NCBI GenBank assembly: GCA_044375555.1
Contig: JBILML010000047.1
Span: 1 to 14,297, forward strand
Length of the DNA: 14,297 nucleotides
Source: UBA967 sp044375555
GTDB lineage: Bacteria > Verrucomicrobiota > Verrucomicrobiia > Chthoniobacterales > Terrimicrobiaceae
Reading direction: 5' to 3'
Shown here: positions 5,769 to 12,355 of the stretch, piece by piece
Position numbering within the stretch: the stretch's first letter is position 1
Layout: each line of letters opens with the position of its first letter
Position numbers and translations under genes: made by a program
Notes under the pieces: generated by a model
The model's input: only the letters and a program-made list of their open reading frames with translations
Databases searched by the model: none
What the model was told of the DNA's origin: nothing

Positions 5769-7040
5769 TCAGCCCCCCAAAATCTCCTCGTAGAGTTGTT
5801 TCATCTGCGCAGCGACCTTCGGCCAGGTGAATTTCTCCTCCACCAACCGCCTGCCCCGCCGCCCCATCTCGATACGATCGGAATCGCTCATATCGAGCAG
5901 CTGTTGAAGCCCGCTCCATTTCGAATCCCCCATTTTTCCATTTCGAATTTCAAGCGCAGCTTGACTAGCAAATCCCTCCGGCAAATGGCACTCCGGCGTC
6001 ATCACGACCGGCAGCCCATAAGCCCAAGCCTCCAGCACCGACATCGGCAACCCTTCGCTCAAGCTGGGCAGAACAAACGCATCAGCCCGCCGGAGCAATT
6101 GCTCCTTCTCACCCCCGAACGCCGGACCATAGAAAACCACATCCGCTCCCTGCGCTGTAGCGGAACATGGAACATGTTTCGATCTCTGCACAACTGACAA
6201 CCTCAGCTCCGAGCACAGCTCGATCAACTCCCCCTCATGCCCCCCTTGCTCCCAACCCGCGATCACTAGTTGCCAATCCTTGGAATTTTGAATGCCGGAT
6301 TTTGGATTTTGAATTTCAGCCCAAGCCTTCAACAAACCACTCAACCCCTTCTTCGGATGAATCCTCCCAAGAAACAAAAGCTTCTTCCTCCCCTCCGTGC
6401 TCTCTGTGTCCTTTGACTCGGTCGATCCCGCTCCCTCGCCCTTCGGGCCAACCTTCGGTTGTTCTATCTCGCAACCGCCCCAGTGCTCGATTGTGGTCAA
6501 ATTTTCTGGCAGCTCCACACCATTCGGGACCACCTCGATCCGCTGCTTCAGCCCATACGCCCGGATCGCATCCGCCTCGGCTTGGCAAAGCGCTCGGAAG
6601 CATGTCGCTTGCTTCAATTGCTTGGTCTTGAATAGCAAGCTCGCGATTTTTTTCTTCCAGCGGGAATTTTGCAAAGCCCATGTGTCCAACGACCCATGAG
6701 GGGCCACGATCACAGGCTTGGATGTCATGTTTTGCCACCGCATCACAGCCCACGCCGGATATTTCCATAGCGCCGCGCAGTATGCCAAGTCCGCCTCGCG
6801 ATCCATCAAATCCATCAGTCCCGCGGAATATCCAAATCCACTTGGCCCAAAAATCTTGGCAACCCTCGGCTTCAGAGGCAACCATCTTGCCGCATCCGCT
6901 TCCGAAAACTCATCCCGCAACGCCACCACATCCACCATCATCCCTGGGGCCCGAGCCAACTCCCTCTGCAGCGCCAGCTCAGCCTCAAAAATCCCCCCGT
7001 CCACGCGCGAAACGGACTCAAGAACACTCAACACCTTCAT
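5769..7040 (-). CDS. GT4-family glycosyltransferase with in-frame repeat insertions (gtA)
   Basis: A 423-residue GT-B glycosyltransferase. The N-terminal half has MKVLSVLESVSRVDGGIF and APHGSLDTWALQNSRWKK; the C-terminal half has LLFLGRIHPKKGLSGLLKAW, VVFYGPAFGGEKEQLL and the E329-x7-E337 motif in SEGLPMSVLEAWAYGLP. It is likely to add a sugar to a polysaccharide repeat unit on the cytoplasmic face. Four stretches do not look like family sequence and resemble translated small repeats: residues 181-218 (contains STESKDTESTEG), 242-254 (EIQNPKSGIQNSK), 286-299 (KHVPCSATAQ) and 364-374 (EIRNGKMGDSK). They fall in linkers or surface loops and keep the frame open. The ATG overlaps the stop of the preceding glycosyltransferase gene. 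Donor and acceptor are unknown. Confidence 0.9.
   Translation of the reverse strand: MKVLSVLESVSRVDGGIFEAELALQRELARAPGMMVDVVALRDEFSEADAARWLPLKPRVAKIFGPSGFGYSAGLMDLMDREADLAYCAALWKYPAWAVMRWQNMTSKPVIVAPHGSLDTWALQNSRWKKKIASLLFKTKQLKQATCFRALCQAEADAIRAYGLKQRIEVVPNGVELPENLTTIEHWGGCEIEQPKVGPKGEGAGSTESKDTESTEGRKKLLFLGRIHPKKGLSGLLKAWAEIQNPKSGIQNSKDWQLVIAGWEQGGHEGELIELCSELRLSVVQRSKHVPCSATAQGADVVFYGPAFGGEKEQLLRRADAFVLPSLSEGLPMSVLEAWAYGLPVVMTPECHLPEGFASQAALEIRNGKMGDSKWSGLQQLLDMSDSDRIEMGRRGRRLVEEKFTWPKVAAQMKQLYEEILGG
5919..5951 (-). repeat. In-frame AT-rich insertion in gtA (EIRNGKMGDSK)
   Basis: Shares the 12-base string CATTTCGAATTT (5939-5950) with the inserted block of gtB (7783-7794), and both are translated in the same frame as IRN. 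It lies near the C-terminus of the protein, in a poorly conserved loop. Confidence 0.45.
6155..6182 (-). repeat. 28-bp hairpin repeat, copy 1 (inside gtA)
   Basis: On the + strand this reads CTGTAGCGGAACAT then GGAACATGTTTCGA. It folds into a stem of about 9 bp (CGGAACATG with CATGTTTCG, one G-U pair) around a GAA loop. It matches copy 2 at 7711-7738 in 26 of 28 positions, and the two differences pair with each other. It is translated in frame as part of KHVPCSAT. Confidence 0.85.
6279..6317 (-). repeat. In-frame AT-rich insertion in gtA (IQNPKSGIQNSK)
   Basis: The + strand carries repeated TTTTGAAT and GGATTTTGGATTTTGAATTTC units, translated as EIQNPKSGIQNSK. The run is far AT-richer than the surrounding gene and has an internal near-tandem structure, consistent with a small dispersed repeat taken into the reading frame. 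Confidence 0.55.
6387..6500 (-). repeat. In-frame low-complexity insertion in gtA (TESTEG type)
   Basis: Encodes residues 181-218 between the family segments VPNGVELPEN and RKKLLFLGRI. It includes CCCTCCGTGCTCTCTGTGTC on the + strand, a form of the CTCCGTG/CTCTGTG short repeat that also appears at 7421-7504 in gtB. Nothing in it resembles glycosyltransferase sequence. Confidence 0.6.
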
Positions 7041-8338
7041 TCCTGGTGATTCCCCCCCCTCAGCAGCCTGGCCAATCCCTCGCCAAAGACCTTCAGCGGT
7101 GCCATCCGCTCCACCCGCTCATAGGCCGCCCTCCCCATCGCCAATCGCTCCTCTGGCTCCATTCCGACAATTTTTGCAAGAGCCCTAGCCATTTCCTCGA
7201 CGCTACTTGGGTCGAAAAGATAACCTGTTTTCCCCTCGACAACCAACTCCTCCGCTGCACCGACATTTCTGCTGGATAGCACCGGCAACCCGCTGGCCAT
7301 CGCCTCATTGATCACCAACCCCCAAGGCTCCTCCAGTGCCGGATGCACAAAAGCCCCCGCTTCCGCGTAAAAACCCGGTAACTCCCCAATCTGCCGGAAT
7401 CCTGGAAAAACAACCAAGCCGCATTCCTTGGAAGTCTTAAGTTTGCAAGAATTAAGTTTTAAGTTTTTGCCCTCCGTGTGCTCCGTGCCTCCGTGAGAGA
7501 ACCCCATCGTTGTTTTCAACCCAAGCTCGCCGCAAAGCGCCTCCAACTCCCCCCGCAACTCTCCATCCCCCAGCAAAACCAGCGGCCAAATACTCCCTAC
7601 CCCACCCTGCTGAAAACTCTCCGCATATTTTGCATAAGCCTGAATCAACCGACCCAAATTTTTTCTCTCCACAAACCGATTAGACGCCAAAAAATACGGG
7701 GCCCCCGGCACTGTAGCGGAACAGGGAACCTGTTTCGACCCCTCCGCTATCAATTCGCCAACTGTCCCCATTCCGAATTCCTCATTTCGAATTTTACCAA
7801 AAAACTCATTGTCCACCACATTGTAACCCATCGCAATGCGCTCGGCTGGAATCCCTAGCTCGATCAAATAGCGCCTATGCGACTCCCCGCCACAAAGCGC
7901 CCCGTTGTATCTCCGCACGATTCTCGATTTGAGCCACTCCTTCCACCAAACCCGCCGCCCATCCGCCGCCCGGGTTTCACTCATCACGATCGCCTGAGCT
8001 CGATTTTTTTTGCACCAAGCCAGACAAGCCCGCGCATCCACTGTCCCCCACCCAGCTATCGCCATAGCATCCGGCTGCAAGCGATCCAACTCTCTCTCGA
8101 TCCCTCGCCTCAACTCAGATACCGGAATTTTTTCAAAAACTCCATCAGGAAACACCGTCTCCCGCTCCCACGCCCCAGCCGCGCCAATCTCCCGCTCCCA
8201 ATCATATGTCGCATCGGTTCCCGCAGTCTCCAAAGCGACAACCTTCCACCCGATTGGCTCTAGCGCCTTCACGGCAGACTCCAGCCGCGCCAAATGATAA
8301 GGCCCCAACCTTGCAAAATGGATCGCGATTTTTTTCAA
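7037..8338 (-). CDS. GT4-family glycosyltransferase with in-frame repeat insertions (gtB)
   Basis: A 433-residue GT-B glycosyltransferase. It starts at TTG 8338 (MKKIAIHFARLGPYHLARL); an in-frame stop 18 bases upstream excludes an earlier start. Core marks are ASNRFVERKNLGRLIQAYA (donor domain), VVFPGFRQIGELPGFYAEA and the E337-x7-E345 motif in EEPWGLVINEAMASGLPVL. Two blocks look inserted: residues 181-213 (KIRNEEFGM and KQVPCSATVPGA) at the junction of the two domains, and 279-306 (SHGGTEHTEGKNLKLNSCKL) before the beta-strand GLVVFPG. Without them the length would be typical for the family. It lies 76 bases downstream of the polymerase gene and overlaps the next glycosyltransferase by 4 bases, so the three form an operon. 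Confidence 0.9.
   Translation of the reverse strand: MKKIAIHFARLGPYHLARLESAVKALEPIGWKVVALETAGTDATYDWEREIGAAGAWERETVFPDGVFEKIPVSELRRGIERELDRLQPDAMAIAGWGTVDARACLAWCKKNRAQAIVMSETRAADGRRVWWKEWLKSRIVRRYNGALCGGESHRRYLIELGIPAERIAMGYNVVDNEFFGKIRNEEFGMGTVGELIAEGSKQVPCSATVPGAPYFLASNRFVERKNLGRLIQAYAKYAESFQQGGVGSIWPLVLLGDGELRGELEALCGELGLKTTMGFSHGGTEHTEGKNLKLNSCKLKTSKECGLVVFPGFRQIGELPGFYAEAGAFVHPALEEPWGLVINEAMASGLPVLSSRNVGAAEELVVEGKTGYLFDPSSVEEMARALAKIVGMEPEERLAMGRAAYERVERMAPLKVFGEGLARLLRGGNHQE
7421..7504 (-). repeat. In-frame composite insertion in gtB (HGGTEHTEG plus NLKLNSCKLKT)
   Basis: Two adjacent low-complexity units are visible on the + strand: TTAAGTTTGCAAGAATTAAG followed by TTTTAAGTTTTT, then CCCTCCGTGTGCTCCGTGCC. 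They are translated as residues 279-306. The second unit is the same type as the one at 6387-6500 in gtA. The family sequence resumes at GLVVFPG. Confidence 0.6.
7711..7738 (-). repeat. 28-bp hairpin repeat, copy 2 (inside gtB)
   Basis: On the + strand this reads CTGTAGCGGAACAG then GGAACCTGTTTCGA. Compared with copy 1, T becomes G on one arm and A becomes C on the other, turning a T-A pair into G-C while keeping the stem. It is in the same orientation and the same reading frame as copy 1 and is translated as KQVPCSAT, but at a different place in the protein. Confidence 0.85.
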
Positions 8339-8414
8339 TTTCTGACCACGGCTTTAAAACCGCACAATATATTTTTGCGAAGCATCAATTGCCGCTCAGC
8401 TAATTGCGCCAACC

Positions 8415-9800
8415 TCACCTCTCCCCATGCGTCCTTGCCCAGAAGGTCAACATAAAATAACCAAATAGAAATGGATAAAGCGTGATCAGCGTAATATCCC
8501 GCCCCAGATTGAAAGTCAAAACGCAACCAATAAAGAATAACAACATTCGCCCCATCCTGACCCCCATCAAATCCTGACGCGCCAAGATCGCGACCCAGAT
8601 CGCCATCAAAAGCGCCGCCGCCAGAACCCCGAAAAAAGGCCCGAAGTTCACCACGCCTTGGCCGATCATCCCCGTCGAAATCGTCGCTCCCACGCCCGCC
8701 GCATCATCTGAAGCACCCCCATAGAGTTGGCCACGCGCAATCGCATAGTCGATGCCAATCATCGGCTTATTCGGCCAAAGCACCCTTGGAATTGGGTTTA
8801 CCAGCTCCGCAAAATACCTTGCCCCGTTATTTACCACATAGGTTCCCTTGTCGATGAAGCTATTTACCCACGCCAACTCCTCAAACATATTCAGACCTTC
8901 ATGCTTTGTTTCCGAATCTTCTACCTGCTGCACGACTCCGCCTACACCCAGCTGCATGAAAGCCCGAGAAATGTCCCCCCCGCTTCGGGTCTGAATCACA
9001 AATTTCATCCAGCCTTCCGTTACCAAAAACGCCCCCACGAGAATGGCGATTTTCAGCATCATTCCACTCTTTAACCTGATAAAAACCCAAGCCAGAATTC
9101 CCGGCAACGCCACCGCCAGCATGGTATTGCGCGTGCGGTCCAAAAGAAACCATGGCAATGACACTGCCGTAATCACCAGAGCTAATACTCGGGTGCGACG
9201 ATTCTTCGCCACCGCAGCCACAATGCCGAACGCCGCCACCAGCATGATTTGCAAATAGTTCGCTAACGATATCAAGGCATCGAACCCGCCGCCGATCCGA
9301 CCTCGCCCCCAGGGATTGGCTTTTCCTGAGACAAAGGGGGCAAAAAGTCCCAAGAAATCGAAATTCGTTCGGATCAACGCAATCGCCATCAATACAAGCC
9401 ACACACCCGCGATCAATCGCGTGGCAATATCCAGACGCCTCTGAAATTCCGGGTTATCAATGCCCCCCCGCTTCATCAGTTCCCAAAACTCGCTTCGATC
9501 TCCCAAGACCTTCCGGTTGACGATTCGGTGAATGGCTGGCGTCAAAATCAAAAAGAACAAAAGAAACAGCGCAACCTGCCACCAAGCCGCCTCCAAATAC
9601 TCCGGCCCGATTTGTAGCGCATAACTTTGATAGTCATTGTAAAGCGCATCCCCGAAATACCACAACCCCACCGTCCCCAACACCGCCCCCATCGGAATCC
9701 CCACCCCCAACTCCCTGGAGTTCCAAGCATAGGCTCCCGCCAGAGCAAGCAAGCCCAGGGCGATGTAAAAGGCAACAGGAAATGCTGTAGATTCAACCAT
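8415..9800 (-). CDS. Wzy-like O-antigen/exopolysaccharide polymerase
   Basis: A 461-residue polytopic membrane protein with about 10-12 hydrophobic segments, beginning near residue 7 (VAFYIALGLLALAGAYAW) and ending with FLFGYFMLTFW. A long hydrophilic loop (about residues 265-350) contains FAELVNPIPRVLWPNKPMIG, which resembles the P-R-x-L-W-P-x-K-P signature of Wzy-type oligosaccharide repeat-unit polymerases. Such proteins join lipid-linked repeat units in the periplasm. It is the first gene of an operon with two glycosyltransferases, which would build the repeat unit. No clear Shine-Dalgarno or promoter precedes ATG 9800. No flippase or export gene is present here, so the pathway must be completed elsewhere. 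Confidence 0.78.
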   Translation of the reverse strand: MVESTAFPVAFYIALGLLALAGAYAWNSRELGVGIPMGAVLGTVGLWYFGDALYNDYQSYALQIGPEYLEAAWWQVALFLLFFLILTPAIHRIVNRKVLGDRSEFWELMKRGGIDNPEFQRRLDIATRLIAGVWLVLMAIALIRTNFDFLGLFAPFVSGKANPWGRGRIGGGFDALISLANYLQIMLVAAFGIVAAVAKNRRTRVLALVITAVSLPWFLLDRTRNTMLAVALPGILAWVFIRLKSGMMLKIAILVGAFLVTEGWMKFVIQTRSGGDISRAFMQLGVGGVVQQVEDSETKHEGLNMFEELAWVNSFIDKGTYVVNNGARYFAELVNPIPRVLWPNKPMIGIDYAIARGQLYGGASDDAAGVGATISTGMIGQGVVNFGPFFGVLAAALLMAIWVAILARQDLMGVRMGRMLLFFIGCVLTFNLGRDITLITLYPFLFGYFMLTFWARTHGER

Positions 9801-9894
9801 AGGGAATTAAAATACGGGGATCGTGAAGCTGGAAAGTTTTGCGATATTTACTGCGGAGTCAACTGAAACTTGGCTTTTCCAGCGCGGTGGCTGA

Positions 9895-10200
9895 TCACCC
9901 CTCGTCACCGGCCAACTCTTCATAAAGCCACTGTTCCAGCGGAACGACCTCAATGTTTTCGTGCAAAAGGTAGCGCATCGTTCCCGGGTAAATAACTTTG
10001 AAATCATCCAGTTTCAATATTTCCAATGCCGCCAAAAGCCCCTTACTCAACCGCGGTGCATCCTGGTGCTTTACTTCAAAACCCATTCGCTTCCCACCCT
10101 TGAAACAAAACAAATCCAGCGATGGCCCGTTATGAACCCCCCAAGAATAGCCCAACTCCAAGCGCTTGTCTTCCAGTCGCAAATCCACCCCAGCAACCAT
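9895..10200 (-). pseudogene. C-terminal remnant of a DUF4143-type ATPase (nuclease-like domain)
   Basis: The 101 residues match only the tail of the large AAA+/DUF4143 proteins: WGVHNGPSLDLFCFKGGKRMGFEVKHQDAPRLS corresponds to the H-x-G-x2-(L/I)-D-L...G-(x)-E-x-K region, followed by LDDFKVIYPG. The N-terminal ATPase, the HTH and the start of the DUF4143 region are missing. Upstream the frame runs into AT-rich sequence and then repeat R1. A similar tail is seen in the gene at 13631-14170. It is probably a decayed fragment rather than a working small protein. Confidence 0.62.
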
Positions 10201-10267
10201 CCACGATGTTTTGCAAAAAAAAGAGTCAATAGAAATTTTTCAGCTCCAGCTTCCAAATGCTTCCAGC

Positions 10268-10309
10268 GTGTTACCCATGTCCTGACCGGGCCGGCCCGTC
10301 TGGTCTGCC
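10268..10309. repeat. Dispersed repeat R1, copy a
   Basis: Begins GTGTTACCCATGTCCTGAC and matches 11730-11769 in 18 of the first 19 bases, then more loosely in GTCTG/GTCTGCC. An internal perfect 12-bp palindrome CGGGCCGGCCCG lies at 10287-10298. It sits between the DUF4143 remnant and the 3' end of vapC module 2. Confidence 0.7.
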
Positions 10310-10382
10310 CTCTCGCCACCCGCCACTTTTCCATCATTTTGCTGTCAATGATTTTGTCCTACTCTTTTATACTAGCCATCCG

Positions 10383-10766
10383 CTATCTTACCAAATTCCG
10401 GTATCCCTCCAGAGTTTCAAAGTGCTTGTCTTTCGCCAATGTTTTCACTCCATGGCTAAATGCACATGAAGCAATCATTAAGTCGCTTGAGGGAACCGGG
10501 GTTCCCTTAGCCCGACAGATGCGGGCAATGCGAAATGAACACTCCCAAACTTCTTCAGACATCGGCAAGCACCGCAAAACCGCACTCAAATCCGTTAAGT
10601 CGTCTTGATCCTTTTTCGATCCGGCTCCCATCCACAACTCCGCGATAACTACAGGGCACAAAACCGCCGATCCATCCAAAAGCAAACTACGGACTTTTTC
10701 CTTCATTTCTGCTTCCCCATCACGGCGGAGGTAGTGAATCCAACTCGATGTATCGACCAGCGTCAT
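10383..10766 (-). CDS. PIN-domain toxin, VapC-like (module 2)
   Basis: A 127-residue PIN-domain ribonuclease with the full acidic set: D5 in LVDTSSWIHYL, E43 in VVIAELWMG, D95 in VPSSDLMIAS and D113 in LAKDKHFETL. The ATG at 10766 overlaps the antitoxin stop by 4 bases (ATGA). Family members cleave RNA and are held inactive by the antitoxin. It is not closely related to the module 1 toxin: the lengths are similar but the sequences differ outside the catalytic residues. The module looks intact. No terminator was found downstream; repeat R1 follows at 10309-10268. Confidence 0.92.
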   Translation of the reverse strand: MTLVDTSSWIHYLRRDGEAEMKEKVRSLLLDGSAVLCPVVIAELWMGAGSKKDQDDLTDLSAVLRCLPMSEEVWECSFRIARICRAKGTPVPSSDLMIASCAFSHGVKTLAKDKHFETLEGYRNLVR

Positions 10767-10975
10767 TCCGGTTTCTCTTGAAGGCGCAGGGTTTCCAAAT
10801 CCGCAGCTGTCATGAATGTTTCGGAATTCCCCAATCTCATGGCCATCTCGCGCATTCGGCCGCGCTTGGAAAAATCATCTAAAGCAGCCAAAACAGCCCC
10901 TCGTTTCGTCTTTGCTCCGGCAAGTCTCATGGCTTCGCTCAACAGCGCACTTGGAATATCAAATGTCGTTTTCAT
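10763..10975 (-). CDS. VapB-type antitoxin (module 2)
   Basis: A 70-residue antitoxin: MKTTFDIPSALLSEAMRLAGAKTKRGAVLAAL is the classic VapB N-terminus for DNA binding and dimerisation, followed by a charged tail that would bind the toxin. It is coupled to vapC by an ATGA overlap. The upstream - strand is AT-rich and contains TTGACT (plus coordinates about 11009-11014), but I see no well-spaced -10 box and no Shine-Dalgarno before the ATG. Repeat R2 lies about 75 bases upstream. Confidence 0.88.
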   Translation of the reverse strand: MKTTFDIPSALLSEAMRLAGAKTKRGAVLAALDDFSKRGRMREMAMRLGNSETFMTAADLETLRLQEKPE

Positions 10976-11050
10976 ATGTAAAAAAATTGCAGAAATTAAA
11001 TAGAAGTCAAGATTTTTTTATAGACAAGTCCTTATCCTGTAGATTCTGCC

Positions 11051-11097
11051 CTCGCCACTTGCTTCTCCGCTCTCTCCTTAAATATCAATAATTAATG
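11051..11097. repeat. Dispersed repeat R2, copy a
   Basis: The core at 11066-11097 begins TCCGCTCTCTCC and ends CAATAATTAATG. It is identical in 30 of 32 positions to 13524-13555. A looser match continues leftward through CTCGCCACTTG. It lies between vapB module 2 and the DUF2442 gene. Confidence 0.8.
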
Positions 11098-11114
11098 ACT
11101 GCCCCTTAAACTCC

Positions 11115-11369
11115 TTATCGGTTTCCTACTGAGCCAGTAACTTGCGAGTCTTCAAAGAGTGTATCGGGGCACAGATCCTGACCGTGAGGCCATTCTATCG
11201 AACCCATCGCAGCTTTGACTCTTGAAAAATAGTTAACATCTTTCAACTCTCGGAAAACTCCTTTGTCCAAATACGGCATCACATCGAACTCCCTTAACTC
11301 TGAATTCTCGAACTCGAGTTCCAGCTTATAGTTCGGGAGTGGCTTTACACTTCTTACCCTTGGGTTCAT
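11115..11369 (-). CDS. DUF2442 protein
   Basis: An 84-residue protein matching the DUF2442 pattern: an N-terminal V-x2-V-x-P with alternating hydrophobics (KLELEFENSELREFDVMPYL), then KGVFRELKD and IEWPHGQDLCPDTLF near the end. The family has no assigned biochemical function and is often found beside DUF4160 proteins, as here, with one base between the two genes. The sequence neighbourhood of other TA modules suggests the antitoxin-like or regulatory partner of a pair, but that is inference. Confidence 0.85.
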   Translation of the reverse strand: MNPRVRSVKPLPNYKLELEFENSELREFDVMPYLDKGVFRELKDVNYFSRVKAAMGSIEWPHGQDLCPDTLFEDSQVTGSVGNR

Positions 11370-11370
11370 A

Positions 11371-11640
11371 TTACTTGAGCGGCTCTATTTTAAAAACTTC
11401 TTGGCCATTAACAGCAAGCTCCCAATTTGCAAGGAGATCTTCTTTATGAATTTCAATCCATGCTTCAACCAATTTCATTTTATTGTTGGGAATACTGCCT
11501 TCCATGATTTCACCATCGGGCAATCCTAAAACAACCTCACTCCCAGCGTATTTTACATGAATATGTGGCTTATTATGCTTCTTATTATCAAAGAAGTAAA
11601 TGTAAATTACAACTCCGTAGAACATTGATATTGCAGGCAT
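11371..11640 (-). CDS. DUF4160 protein
   Basis: An 89-residue protein beginning MPAISMFYGVVIYIYF, the standard DUF4160 start. The rest follows the family: HNKPHIHVKYAGSEVVLGL, PDGEIMEGSIP, EAWIEIHKEDLLANWELA and a C-terminal KIEPL. I chose ATG 11640 because the longer form from 11688 adds 16 non-family residues and overlaps the probable promoter. Function is unknown. The gene is first in a two-gene unit with DUF2442; the pair is a candidate toxin-antitoxin system, with the conserved histidine pair (H-x3-PHIH) a possible active or metal site. Confidence 0.85.
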   Translation of the reverse strand: MPAISMFYGVVIYIYFFDNKKHNKPHIHVKYAGSEVVLGLPDGEIMEGSIPNNKMKLVEAWIEIHKEDLLANWELAVNGQEVFKIEPLK

Positions 11641-11660
11641 GATGACTTTGTGTTGTTGTT

Positions 11661-11688
11661 TATTTATTGTTGTTCGAAAACTTGTCAA
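11661..11688 (-). promoter_or_regulatory. Probable sigma-70-like promoter of the DUF4160-DUF2442 unit
   Basis: On the - strand a consensus TTGACA (11688-11683) is followed after 16 bases by TAAATA (11666-11661). The ATG is 20 bases further. There is no clear Shine-Dalgarno in the short leader. Confidence 0.5.
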
Positions 11689-11729
11689 GTCCCACAGAAT
11701 CCGTGTTTATCCCTCAAGGCAAGAAAAAA

Positions 11730-11769
11730 GTGTTACCTATGTCCTGACTGAGTCCGTCTTGTCTGTTCC
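11730..11769. repeat. Dispersed repeat R1, copy b
   Basis: Begins GTGTTACCTATGTCCTGAC, differing from copy a in one of 19 bases, then diverges with GTCTTGTCTG in place of GTCTGGTCTG. It lies between the DUF4160 promoter region and the 3' end of the broken relE gene. It is followed by a degenerate run of AACTCG and GTTAC units. Confidence 0.7.
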
Positions 11770-11849
11770 AGTTACCAGCAACTCGCAACTCGTTACCCGT
11801 TACTTCTGGCTTCCTCAAACATCTCCAAATACTTCCGCGTGCCTGCATC

Positions 11850-12109
11850 TCAACGATAAACATCCTTTCGATGGCCCACACGTATTACTTCAATCACCAA
11901 TTCGTTACCTTGAACCTCATGATCACACGATATTTTCCCACACGGATCCGATGAATATCCACAGTCCCAATCAACTTTGTAGAACCGATCGGAAAAGGAT
12001 TCCCTGCAAGGGCTTCAACGGCTTGCAGAATCTCAAGCACATCCCCTTCCGGAATCTTGCGCAAATCCTTCTTGGTCGATTTACGCCAAGTGATCGTGTA
12101 GAATACCAT
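11850..12109 (-). pseudogene. RelE/ParE-family toxin, frameshifted
   Basis: The frame from ATG 12109 encodes a RelE-like start: FYTITWRKSTKKDLRKIPEG, then NPFPIGSTKLIGTVDIHRIRVGKYRVI. After that it runs into non-family residues and stops at 11894. Moving to another frame at about 11918-11922 restores a canonical RelE tail, EVQGNELVIEVIRVGHRKDVYR, ending at TGA 11850-11852. One missing base (expected ATC-TAT-GAG, present ATCATGAG) explains it. The truncated form lacks the C-terminal strand and R-V-G-H...Y-R residues used for mRNA binding and cleavage, so the toxin is probably inactive. The start overlaps the antitoxin gene by 29 bases. Confidence 0.88.
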
Positions 12110-12284
12110 CTTTCCGAAGCTCGGCGAGAAATTGCTCGTTATTTACCCGAGGCTCTTCGCGCCGCTCAGCCACAGCCGCCAAATCCTCCATGTCTTCCAT
12201 GAATTTGATGTAATCCTCCCAAGGCACGATCACCGCTGTTTTTTCTCCTTCTTCATTCGTGAGATATTGAAGTGCACTACTCAT
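12081..12284 (-). CDS. RelB/Phd-like antitoxin
   Basis: A 67-residue acidic antitoxin with MSSALQYLTNEEGEKTAVIV, WEDYIKFMEDMEDLAAVAERR and a C-terminal KDGIL. This matches small antitoxins that pair with RelE/ParE toxins and often begin with a YLTNEEGE segment. The gene is intact, but an IS630-family element is inserted 12 bases before its ATG, which separates it from whatever promoter it had. Expression, if any, would depend on the IS end. No Shine-Dalgarno is visible in the remaining 12-base leader. Confidence 0.82.
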   Translation of the reverse strand: MSSALQYLTNEEGEKTAVIVPWEDYIKFMEDMEDLAAVAERREEPRVNNEQFLAELRKDGILHDHLA

Positions 12285-12296
12285 AATTTTTGTTTA

Positions 12297-12315
12297 TTAA
12301 CCCGGCAATTTAATA
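12297..12315 (+). repeat. IS630 left inverted repeat
   Basis: TTAACCCGGCAATTTAATA, adjacent to a TA at 12295-12296. Pairs with the right end with three mismatches. Confidence 0.85.
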
Positions 12316-12355
12316 GATATTATTATTGGCATAGAAACTGCTGCGTTTTTTATCG

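Noticed and set aside
9801..9894. Promoter for the polysaccharide operon (a TTGACT is present on the - strand)
   Set aside because: No acceptable -10 hexamer is found 16-18 bases downstream of it, so the promoter could not be placed.
10268..11097. CRISPR-like repeat-spacer structure
   Set aside because: Repeats R1 and R2 occur only twice each, at long irregular distances, with genes between them.
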